From the NCBI GenBank assembly GCA_011009095.1, contig VTPC01090588.1, positions 1 through 64,000 of the forward strand: a stretch of 64,000 nucleotides of DNA, given 5' to 3'. The position numbers and the translations under genes are program-made. This stretch comes from Ignelater luminosus. Its lineage: Eukaryota; Arthropoda; Insecta; Coleoptera; Elateridae. The number at the start of each line of letters is the position of its first letter. The first letter of the stretch is position 1. Positions 50,172 through 60,401 of the stretch are shown here, piece after piece. The notes under the pieces are model-generated. The model searched no databases, was not told the DNA's origin, and was given only the letters and a program-made list of their open reading frames with translations.

Positions 50172-52104
50172 ATGTCAGTAAACGGTGTATCTGTCATAAA
50201 CGTTTCCGATGGAAACTTAGAGAAGTCAAAATTACAAAAGGGGGAAAAGACTCAGTTTGTCTTTCAACGTGAAGGAAAATATGGTGCACACAATTATGAA
50301 CCCATACCAGTGGCTCTTACTAGAGGACAAGGTAATATAATTATTTCTAAAACATTTTAATTTTTAATCAAGCCATGTACTCGACATTTTCAAAAAAAGA
50401 AGCACCTGTAACTAAGAAAATTAGAATTTAATTCAAACCTGCATTAAATCAATTTTTAAGATAATGTATTACTATTACAGGAATCTTTGTATGGGATGTT
50501 GAAGGTAATAGGTACTATGATTTCCTAAGCGCTTATTCTGCAGTAAATCAAGGCCATTGTCATCCAAAAATAGTGGAAGCTATGAAAAAGCAGGCAGAGA
50601 TCTTAACTTTGACATCTAGAGCATTTTATACCGATGCTCTAGGTGAATACGCTCAATTCATAACTCAAGTATTTGGTTATGATAAAGTACTACCGATTAA
50701 TAGTGGAGTAGAGGCAGGTGAAACGGCTTGTAAAATAGCCCGTAAATGGGGATACCTTAAGAAAAAGATACCTGATAATCAGGCCAAAATCGTATTTGCC
50801 GAAGGAAATTATTGGGGAAGAACGCTTGCAGCCATTTCTTCCTCGACCGATCCTACGTGCAGGGAACATTATGGACCTTTTATGCCAGGATTTTTAGTTA
50901 TTCCTTACAATGATTTAAATGCTTTAGAGGTAGTTAAAGGCAGATTAATAAAACAAATCTTTCGTATAATCTTTAATCTGTTTATTGTTTAAATAGGAAA
51001 TTCTAAAACAAGATCCAAATATTTGCGCATTTATGGTAGAACCAATCCAGGGCGAAGCTGGTATTATTGTACCCTCACCTGGTTATTTGAAAGGAGTCAG
51101 AGAACTTTGCACAAAATATAATGTTTTGTGGATTGATGATGAAGTACAAGCAGGTTTAGGACGTACAGGCAAACTTTTAGCTGTTGAACATGAGAATGTC
51201 AGACCTGATATGGTATGCTTAGGCAAAGCGCTCTCTGGAGGAATGATGGCGGTAAGATTAGATAATAAACACTTTTAATAATAATTCTACTTATAATCTT
51301 CAATTCTAGATATCAGCTGTTTTAGCAGATGATTCTGTTATGTTGTGTATGAAACCGGGAGAACATGGATCAACCTATGGTGGCAATCCTTTAGCATGCA
51401 AAGTAGCTACAGCATCTCTGAAAGTCATCATAGAAGAAAAACTTTGTGAGAATTCGCAAATACTTGGAGAGTTTTTAATAAAAGAGCTTCAGAAACTGCG
51501 CAAAGAGATTGTTAGAGAAGTACGAGGAAAAGGATTACTTTATGCAATTGTTATTAAAGAAGGTTTGTTAAAGTTTATTTTGTTTTTATAAAGGCTTATC
51601 TACGACTTTATACTTAAGGTAGATAAGTACGAAAAATTCCACGAATACTTAAGATACAGTGAAACCTCTTTCAACGGATAACTCTATATAGCGGACACCT
51701 TTGTATTAAGGACACTTTGCTAAGCTCCAAAATGTTGTAATGCATGAGTCTCTACTTCTTCACAGAGGACACCTCTGATTACGAACTTTTTTTTGGCACG
51801 GATGTTGTCCGTTATAGAGAGGTTTCACGGTACCTTGAAGTGTAAATCTCAAAATGAAATTAAAAATCCAAGTTTTTATTTATAATATAATAACTAATAA
51901 CTGTTTAATTTAATGAATAATTATTTTTAATTAGGATTGGGATTTACTGCAACAGATGTGTGCATCCGATTGCGAGATAATGGCTTGTTAGCAAAACCCA
52001 CTCATGGCGATATTATTCGTCTTGCACCACCTCTAATTATTACCGAAGCACAGTTAAGAGAATGCACTAAAATCATCTTAAACACGATTAATTCGTTTTG
52101 TTAA
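50172..52104 (+). CDS. Oat: Ornithine aminotransferase
   Basis: A PLP enzyme converting ornithine and 2-oxoglutarate to glutamate semialdehyde and glutamate, linking arginine breakdown with proline synthesis (known of the family). Five exons with GT..AG junctions and matching phases: 50172-50331, 50481-50929, 50997-51251, 51310-51562 and 51935-52104 (stop TAA); 428 aa. Seen: [45 protein letters not shown] (phosphate/PLP region), WIDDEVQAG with the PLP-ring Asp251, LGKALSGG with Schiff-base Lys280, [11 protein letters not shown] and [21 protein letters not shown]. An in-frame TAA at 50160-50162 supports the ATG. The N-terminus ([15 protein letters not shown]) lacks the Arg-rich presequence of mitochondrial OAT. 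Intron 4 carries a MITE. Could be a cytosolic paralogue or use an undetected upstream start. Confidence 0.95.
51657..51830. repeat. pogo-like MITE in Oat intron 4
   Basis: The left end CAGTGAAACCTCTTTCAACG and the inverted right end CCGTGAAACCTCTCTATAAC share the CGTTATAnAGNGGAC-type interior, with TA on both sides (51655-51656 and 51831-51832). It is 174 bp and non-coding. CAGTGAAACCTC-like ends are typical of pogo/Tigger-related repeats. Confidence 0.75.
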
Positions 52105-52303
52105 GTAAATGTTAGAAAAAGCGACGATAATTTTCAAAGTAAAATGTAGACAACGGCATCGTTGTGCTTTGAACTTAATGTGAAGAATTGAGATTTAACA
52201 ATTAAAAGAGATTTTGTACATACATTGATTATAATTTGCAGATTATGTGTATGTTATGTAAAATTAATTAGTAATACTTTGTAAAAATCGTCATTTTAAC
52301 GCA

Positions 52304-52309
52304 AATAAA
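52304..52309 (+). promoter_or_regulatory. Candidate polyadenylation signal of Oat
   Basis: AATAAA 200 bases after the stop codon in AT-rich sequence. Confidence 0.5.
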
Positions 52310-55300
52310 CAAATAGCAACTAGATAATTGTTTTATTAATATATAGTAAAAGTGATCATTGCCCATCTATTTTTATCTTTAAGGACATAGACAGGTTATC
52401 AAGATATCCCACAAGTGAAAAGATTACTTACGTATATAGACTAAAAGTTATTTATATAAGATAGATTTGACGGAAATCAGTGGACTAATATTATAAACAC
52501 AGTTTTATTACATTGATTTTATACTACCTAGAATGCTTTATTTTCTTGGACAACTTTAATAAAAAAGTACTTAGGAAGTATAAATGAATTGATATTATCA
52601 ATGTCGAAATAATATATTTTACAGGATTACTGCCATTACCTCACTTTTATAACGGTGCTCTTTGAAGGAACACAGGTAAGTTTAATTTACTGTAAATCTT
52701 TAATTTTTTGGATATTTACAACTTCAAATTAGGAATTAAACATTTATTTCTTATTGTCTTTTTAATTTACTGAATATGTTTTAGTTGTAAGTAGTTATAC
52801 ACAAATTAAACTTAGTTAAAAAAGATTGTGATTTTAAAATTCGTTGTTAAAAAAATGATAACTAATAAAATTAATAACACTTTATATTAAAACAGACAGA
52901 GCTATTTACATTAATGTATTTTTGCTTTTATCATTCAGTTTATTAATTACTTGGTATAAAAATATCAATTAGACCCTAAAATTAGATATGAAGGTTATTT
53001 CTGCAAAGAAAACGACCTTTGCCTGTTTTCATAAATAATAATCAATTTTATGTTGCAATTTAAATGAATATAATATTATCTTAAACAACCAAGCCAGAAT
53101 TAACTAAAAGTTAGCAATATTGCTTGTTTCGAATTACTAGGAATAATAATTAATTTGTGTAGTTGTTACCTACTAATAGCTCTCCATTACATTTTCTTTC
53201 TTTAAAATTCCGTAGAAGTAAGAAAAATCTTTTTCAAAATTTTAAGCAATTTTTTTATAAGAATCTACCTCTTTATCGAACATTAAATTGAGTACTTGTA
53301 TTAGATAATGGTCTCGATGTCAAAAAACAAAAAATAATTTAATGTGTCCTAACTACATACCTAAACTTAACTGATGAAATCTAGCTATTTAATTGTTTTT
53401 TAAATACTCAGTATTGTCTAAGATGGTCATTCATCGATTAGAAAATCAATAATTATTATTACAAAAAATAGTTTGGTACTTTTTGTTAATAAATCTGTTA
53501 GTTTCAATTTTGTTGCAAAAGATCTTTTCCGGTTAATTTCAGAACTTTCATTTAATCTTTATATTTTCTGAGTTCCCCCAGTTTTTTTAGATTCAAAATT
53601 ATCTTTCTCCTTTTCTAAGGTTTTTCGAGATTAGCTTTGTATCTTAAAACTTAAAACTCAGTCTAAAGAATCTCTAGTGAGCTAATAAAAGTAGGATTAC
53701 TCTAGTAGATGTAGTAGAATAACTCAAAACCTATAAAAAATATATTTGAACAAGAAATGTTCACTAGTTCGATAATTTAGTTATGTCTTGATTGAAAGAA
53801 TCTTTCCACGATAGTTTCTCAATAGCAACATTCTAAAAACTGGAATAATAAATAAATCGTAATTTCCATCTATCAAATACACGCAGTGATGCGACATGTA
53901 AGGTTTCAAATAAATTTGATATAATAGATTTATTTAAAAAAAAAGATTCTTTAGCCCATTCTGATGATTACCATCAGCATTCAGCATACATTTTGTAATT
54001 CTATTAACCAGCCTATTTTTGTTTCTGTACGTTCTATCCTTATTTTATACATCCCTTGAAATGGAACTAATTCAGCAAGTTTGTGACCTAAATTTACAAT
54101 CTTGGCCTATTCTTAAATTTACGAAAACAACTGAAACCTAAGTCTATCACAATTATGAAAACAGAAGCTTCTACCCCAAGTAACATCACTAACTGTACAG
54201 TCTTGTGCAAGGCAATTTGTAACGAATAATACAATTATTAAAACAATAATTACCTAGAATTCTGAGGGGGAGGATTGAATCACCAAAACCCCCCCCCCCT
54301 AGTTACGTCCTTGGCCTTGATCCTGATCCGTACAAGATCTAGGACGCAATCCTGCTCTTTCTAGTTTGTTTTGGCAAACATCGCAAAGTCTGTTAATTGA
54401 CAAAGAGCAACATGATCTATGCTCGGACTGGGAAAGTCATTTTTTAGTTAGCATTTTAGTGTATATTAATGCTTAGAACTGTTCTTCATTGATACTTTTT
54501 AAATTAAAAAGATTATGCACAAGATACGCTTCATCCGCCCATAGTTTTTATTCACTACTTTTGTTGTATCTGTTTTGAATCTTTCGGTGGTTCTGTACTA
54601 CAGAACATTTCACTATGTAATATCCAGTGATAGTCGGTATGTCACTTAGCATGTCCAATGAATTGGAAATACTGCGTAAACTGACATTAGTCTACGTCAA
54701 TCAGCTTACAATACCTACTAACCCATTTTACGTGCCCCTTAGTTTGCGTTCAGATTACTCACATCCGCAGGAATTACCTACACTATAATTATCAACGATA
54801 AGCAATATGTAATTACAGTAGATTACTAAACATGCTATTGTGTTCGGAGTTCCTTGACATAGTTAAGTAGAAAGATTGCTAAATCTTGGTAAGCTTTGAA
54901 AATTCCAAATAAAAGTTACGTTTGGTTTTATCAAACACCACCATAGCAGATCTTAGCCAAATCCACTGAATTACAATTTGTTAATCGGATTGTGACACAA
55001 CCCTTTAAGAATTTTCAAAGAAATTAATATTTCAAAGTTCTAAGTGAATGCACTTTTGAATTAAATAAGTTTGCTTACCTTGCTTTATATTCAGTCTTTA
55101 ATGTAGAAATCTAAAACGTACGCAGTACGTCATGCCTATTAATATCAGCTATATGTGTATTGATTTGATTATCATCAGATATGCCATTAAGTACTAAGAC
55201 TAGATGTTCAGTCTTACAAAATTTTTATCTCTCTAGTATCTTAAGTCAGTTTTTGTTTTGTATATAACGGTTTTAGACTTCATGTCATATAGATTTCCAA

Positions 55301-55532
55301 ATCAGTGCAAACAGCTGTTTGTATCAGCTACGTAATGCATTTTTTTGGTAAATCAATTAGTTACCAATAATTAAGTATGCACCATTGACTTTTTCTCACT
55401 TCCTTTCGTTATTTCAAAATAATTATTGAAAAGCTAAGTGGTTACCAAATTAGAAAACCAAAATATTTTTTTGGATTTGCATATTTTGCAAGCTGGTTAG
55501 TGTAAAGCTTTTCTAAAACCAAATGATGTCTA
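52310..55532. other. Intergenic stretch 3' of Oat
   Basis: About 3.2 kb, AT-rich. Apart from the candidate exon at 52625-52675 and a poly-C run near 54290, nothing was recognised. Confidence 0.45.
52625..52675 (+). other. Candidate 51-nt exon of an unknown gene
   Basis: A 51-base block (17 codons) is bounded by a good acceptor (TATTTTACAG) and a consensus donor (GTAAGT), and is open in one frame (DYCHYLTFITVLFEGTQ). Its GC content is above the surroundings. No adjoining exons were found, so it could be a leader exon of a long-intron gene running rightward, or chance. Confidence 0.3.
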
Positions 55533-56825
55533 ACACATCGTTCAATAAGTCCCGAGACTAACCCAGAGATGGTGCTAGTAGTACCAAACTAGCCACGTTT
55601 CCCTAGAGTGCGAACCTTCACATGAAACGTGTAAAAATTTCACGTCGATTGGACCACAAACAGCAGAGTTATCGAGGTTAGAGTAAAGTCACTTTGTAAT
55701 TTGTTTGAAAAATGGAACAAAGCGAGTTTCGCGTGTTGATAAAACATTGTTTTTTAATGGGTAAAAACACCGTAGAAGCCCAGCAATGGCTTGAGGAACG
55801 TTACCCGGACTCCTCTCCATCCAAATCAACGATTTGTCGTTGGTATGCTGAGTTTAAACGTGGTCGTACGGACACAAACGATGCGGAACGTTCGGGTAGG
55901 CCTTTGGAACCCGTTACACCGGAAAATGTGAGTGAAGTATTCAAAATCGTAATGAAAAATCGCAAAGTAAAGGTCCGTGAGATTGCAGAAATGACACAGA
56001 TATCATCTGGAAGCGTATTTACAATCCTTCATGAAAAATTGAGCACGAAAAAGGTTTTTTCCAAGTGGGTGCCGCGATTGCTTTCAATGGAACAAAAACA
56101 GCAACGAATCGACGATTCAGAGAGCTGTTTATCGCTATTTACTCGCAATAAAAAGTATTTCCTGCGTCGATACGTGACCATGGATGAAACATGGATACAT
56201 CATTTCACTCCGGAGTCGAATCGGCAATCATCTGAGTGGCGCATGGCTGGCGAAAGCCGCCCAAAGCGTCCAAAAACGCAGCAATCTGCTGGCAAAGTCA
56301 TGGCGTCTGTTTTTTGGGATACACATGGCGTCATTTTCATTGACTACCTGGAAAAAGGTAAATCGATCAACAGTGATTATTATATTGACTTGTTGGTACG
56401 TTTGAAGGAGGAGATCGCAGCAAAACGACCGCACATGAAGAAGAAAAAAATCCTTTTTCAGCAAGACAATGCACCATGCCACAAGTCCATGAAAACAATG
56501 GCAAAAATCTACGAGTTGGGCTTTGATTTGCTTCCCCACTCCCCGTATTCGCCAGATTTAGCCCCCAGCGACTACTGGCTCTTTGCTGATCTCAAAAAAA
56601 TGCTCCAGGGAAAAAAATTTGGCTCGAATGAGGAGGTCATTGCCGAAACTGAAGCCTATTTTGAAGCAAAGGATAAATCCTTCTATAAACATGGTATAGA
56701 AATGTTGGAAAGGCGTTGGAAAGATTGTATCACTCTAAAAGGAGATTATATTGATGAATAAAAATGATTTTTGAAAAAAAAATGTTGTTTTCGTTGTTAG
56801 TCTCGGGACTTATTAAACGATGTGT
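55533..56825 (+). mobile_element. Intact mariner element
   Basis: 1293 bp. The ends ACACATCGTTCAATAAGTCC (left) and inverted ACACATCGTTTAATAAGTCC (right) agree over 30 bp with one mismatch, and TA flanks both sides (55531-55532 and 56826-56827). It carries an uninterrupted transposase. The related copy at 44716-45742 is closely similar where it can be compared, indicating a young family. Confidence 0.97.
55712..56761 (+). CDS. mariner transposase, full length and open (349 aa)
   Basis: Cut-and-paste transposase that binds the element's terminal repeats and moves it into TA sites (known of the family). The reading frame is uninterrupted from MEQSEFRVLI to GDYIDE, about the usual 340-350 aa. 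Seen: two N-terminal helix-turn-helix units (about 1-110, with SKSTICRWYAEFKRGRT), a GRP-type linker near 62-64, WVPRL at 119-123, and the DD34D triad: Asp158 in VTMDETWIHH, Asp252 in QQDNAPCHKS, Asp287 in SPDLAPSDYWLF (34 residues between the last two). All catalytic residues are present. Sits 179 bp inside the left terminal repeat and ends 64 bp before the right end. Whether it is expressed or active cannot be read from the sequence. Confidence 0.96.
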   Translation: MEQSEFRVLIKHCFLMGKNTVEAQQWLEERYPDSSPSKSTICRWYAEFKRGRTDTNDAERSGRPLEPVTPENVSEVFKIVMKNRKVKVREIAEMTQISSGSVFTILHEKLSTKKVFSKWVPRLLSMEQKQQRIDDSESCLSLFTRNKKYFLRRYVTMDETWIHHFTPESNRQSSEWRMAGESRPKRPKTQQSAGKVMASVFWDTHGVIFIDYLEKGKSINSDYYIDLLVRLKEEIAAKRPHMKKKKILFQQDNAPCHKSMKTMAKIYELGFDLLPHSPYSPDLAPSDYWLFADLKKMLQGKKFGSNEEVIAETEAYFEAKDKSFYKHGIEMLERRWKDCITLKGDYIDE

Positions 56826-56827
56826 TA

Positions 56828-59733
56828 GATATTAATCTCTGAAGTATTTTTCTTAGTGTTTTGTAAACTTTCTAAATAATGTTCATGACATTTATAACAC
56901 GACAATTTGTTCTACTTGCGCAAGAAGAAAGTAACCATGACGCAACGTTTCAAAGCTGCATCAGATGTTCTCACCTCATATAATAATGCACAATTATATC
57001 TGCGTTTTGTATATGTACAATATAAAAAAAGACATTGTCTGTGTTTTATAATTACTATCAAATCAGATTTGCTTTTGAACACCCTAGTTAGTTGCTATAA
57101 AAATGGATTTTCAATTAGAAAGAAGACTTCTGTGAATTATTAAGGATATCAATTGCAGATCCCCACGCACTTGATTTATTGTATTGTTTGTAGTTCATTA
57201 TTTTAGGCTTACTTTAGACAGTTTCTAATCTGGCACTTTCAAATAAATTCTAAAGGATATACTAATATAAGTATAATAAAACAAATGAATCTCCAATGCA
57301 AGAATGATTTATCATAAAGATTCCTTGGTCTTTGCGTTTTGATCATTGAAAGTTTTTGCTCTAATTTACAATCTCTATCTTAAAGTATTCTTTCTTTCTG
57401 TCAGAATTGACACGATTTAAATTAAAATTTCTATTAATAATATAAAATACGCCTACGTTTAAAACGGACATACAAATCCCAAGAAAATATTTTGCTTTGT
57501 TTCCCCACACGATCTCTTTCAATACATCTAACTAGGTTCATGACGATGTCTATATTTATATTATTTACCTTTGGTTATGAAAACAGATAAAAACTACTGC
57601 ATGTGAAATCTAGTGAATCCGCTAAAAGTAAGTAACTAGAATTTCAAAAAGCAACCAACTAAACTTTTCGTGATATTTCAGAATAGCATAGCTCTTACTT
57701 TTTACTTAGAATGCCAACCTAAAATTTCTCAAAGTAAAGACCTTTGTGTTTGGACTCTATCCTACCTTTTCGTTTTAGAATCGAAAGAAAGAAGCCATTT
57801 TTAAACATAATTTAGATCTTAATTCTGAACTTCTGATGGGTGTTATGCGTTAAACCTCATATTTCATATTCCTTTGTTTTTACTTTGCTGTTAGTTAACA
57901 AAATTATCAGACGGTATGATCATTTTATATCAGAATTTAAACTTCCATTGTACTCTCTAGCTTAGAAAAATCAGCAACTACTGCTTTATATTCTAGTTAT
58001 ACTGTTTTTCTTGGACTTCTTTGTACTCTGTACTTATTTATACCTTTCCTACTGCTATTTCTTATCATTTCCTATTTTTTGTTATTGGATAATGTGTAGT
58101 GGTAATTTCAAATTTAAGTAAATATCGTAATACTACTTGAAGCATACCCTAACATAGTTATTCATATCCCAACAAGTATGGTGTGATATTAACCTTGATA
58201 TAATTGAGGAATGACGTAGTGTGAGGTACGACAAACAAATAAGCACGTCGTGTTATCGTAAAAACAGATTAAGAAATTATTAAGTGTATAAATTAAAAAC
58301 GATAATTATTAAAATGTTATTTGTTTTTGGTATTGCATCAGGATTGACAAACCGATATTTTGAAATGAAGATTTACAGATCTCGCAAAAGAAATGCAAAT
58401 GGGAATTCACTTGAAAAATTTGTTACGTGTTATTATCAGGAATAATGTATATCTTTAAATACTGAAAACAAAAAGTGTACTAACCTAGATAATAATGATG
58501 CAGTTAGAGATGTTAAAAAATAGATATCACAACAAAAAATTCCACGACTATTAATAAATTCAAAAAAAACGATAAAAGTTCATACTAGGGTCAGCCTTAT
58601 ATATAAAAATTACCGAGTTGTGAAACCATCTCCATCACTTTATCTTTATTCTAAAAGCAGTTCTGTTGTTTCTATAATTATTGCAAACTAGTAAAAGTCA
58701 GTATAAGTCAAAGTGTCTAGATATCAGGATTTGAAGACGAGTGAAAGGTTACTGTTACAATTAAACGCCAGGTAAATAAAAGCTTTGCTAAAAAAGTATA
58801 AATCTTCTAAGCAGCAGATTTGTATATTTTTTCAAAGCAATGGAATGTTTTGCAAAAGACATTTAAGTTAGAATTAATAACAATAAGAAACAAAGAATAC
58901 ACACACGGCACTATAAATGCATTTGTACAAATTAGTATACCCAAAATTATTCTATATCGCTTACAATTATTTACTTGTTATCAATAAGTTCAAAATTGAA
59001 AATAATTTTTAAAAAATAATGCAGTATTTTTAGAATAAAGAAACTTTCCAATGAGATAGAAAACTCTAAATCGAAGTTATTTTTATAAATTCTTTAACAG
59101 AACAAAAATTTACATTCTAATGTAGCTGCTACCACATATTAAAACAACGAAATTGTTTGACATTGAAAAATTACATACTTATTTTATAAAGTAATGTAGT
59201 ATGTTGTTATAATGTCAGTGTACTTTTGTCTTTAGACTAATCTGCCATTGACAACATTAACTTCTATGCAAGTAGTATACAAAGTGACTTTTCTTTTACT
59301 TAAAAAGACGATTTTACCGTGATTATATTTTTAGATATTTAGCGTAAGTTCAATTATTTCGTATTTTTTATCCTACTTATTGTTTGTACTAAGTAGTTAA
59401 TGTAAGTTAAAGTGCCATCAGCTTTATCAGTTTAATTGCGTCCGATACTTAAAGTTATTTTTACAATTTAAACCATCATATTCAACTAATAATGTAGAGC
59501 AACAGAAATTATGAACTCATTGTAGGTATAGTAATCAAATCATTACCACTATCTCCGCATCATAAACTCTTAAGGAAGACGGTATGAAGAATTTAACTTG
59601 TACTTTCCTATTGCTTAGGAATTCCATTATTATTTTGTAAATTTGATTATTTTTTCTTTTATTTTATTTACGTTTCATTAATTTGAATGGTATTTGATGA
59701 GTAATCTTGTTTTTTTTCTTATTTTTGATTATA
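56828..59733. other. Intergenic stretch, nothing recognised
   Basis: About 2.9 kb of AT-rich sequence. The ORF 56907-57143 has no domain. Confidence 0.5.
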
Positions 59734-60401
59734 CAGGGTGATCATTTTAAAACTTCCCACCTTGAATAACTCTTTAATTAATAAAATTATCAAAAGTCGC
59801 TAAAACGCGTCGCTTTTGTTTTGGAGGGGGACATTTAATAACCTACTCTAGTCAGTTGGAAAACTTTCACCCTCCCCCCCAGCCACCCCCTCCCCAAAAT
59901 TTTAAATGGCACTACCCCATGTGTGATATATCATTTTAAAGGGTATGACATTCTCAATCTTTTACATAAAAAAAAATTAAAATTGGCCCAGCCGTTCGTG
60001 AATTACAGCCTAGTTCACGAACGGCTGGGCTGATTTTAATTTTCTTTGATGTAAAAGATTGAAAATTGTATACCCTTTAAAATGATATATCACACATGTG
60101 GTAGTGCCATTTTAAATTCTGGAAAATTTTCATCCTCCCCCCAACCACTCCCACCCCAAAATTTTAAACTGCACTACCCCAAGTGTGATATATCATTTTA
60201 AAGGGTATAAAACTCATAAGGTAGTGCCATTTAAAATTTTGGGGAGGGGGTGGCTGGGGGGAGGGTGGAAGTTTCCCAACTGACTAAAGTAGGTTATTAA
60301 ATGTCCCCCTCCAAACCAAAAGCAACGCGTTTCGGCGATTTTTGATAATTGTACTAATTAAAGAGTTATTTGCGGTGAGAAGTTTTAAAATGATCACCCT
60401 G
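59734..60401. repeat. Large foldback element (almost fully palindromic)
   Basis: Ends CAGGGTGATCATTTTAAAAC (left) and its inverse at 60382-60401. Inverted similarity runs nearly the full half-length, including matched blocks for TTAATTA..GAGTTATT, GGACATTTAATAACCTAC, the CCTCCCCCC tract and its GGGGGAGGG counterpart. A second palindrome is centred near 60007 around the inverted pair CCCAGCCGTTCGTGAA / TTCACGAACGGCTGGG. TA at left and CA at right suggests a TA duplication with one change. No ORF. Confidence 0.85.

Noticed and set aside
56184-56539. Overlapping ORFs in both directions within the mariner
   Set aside because: Shadows of the intact 349-aa transposase.
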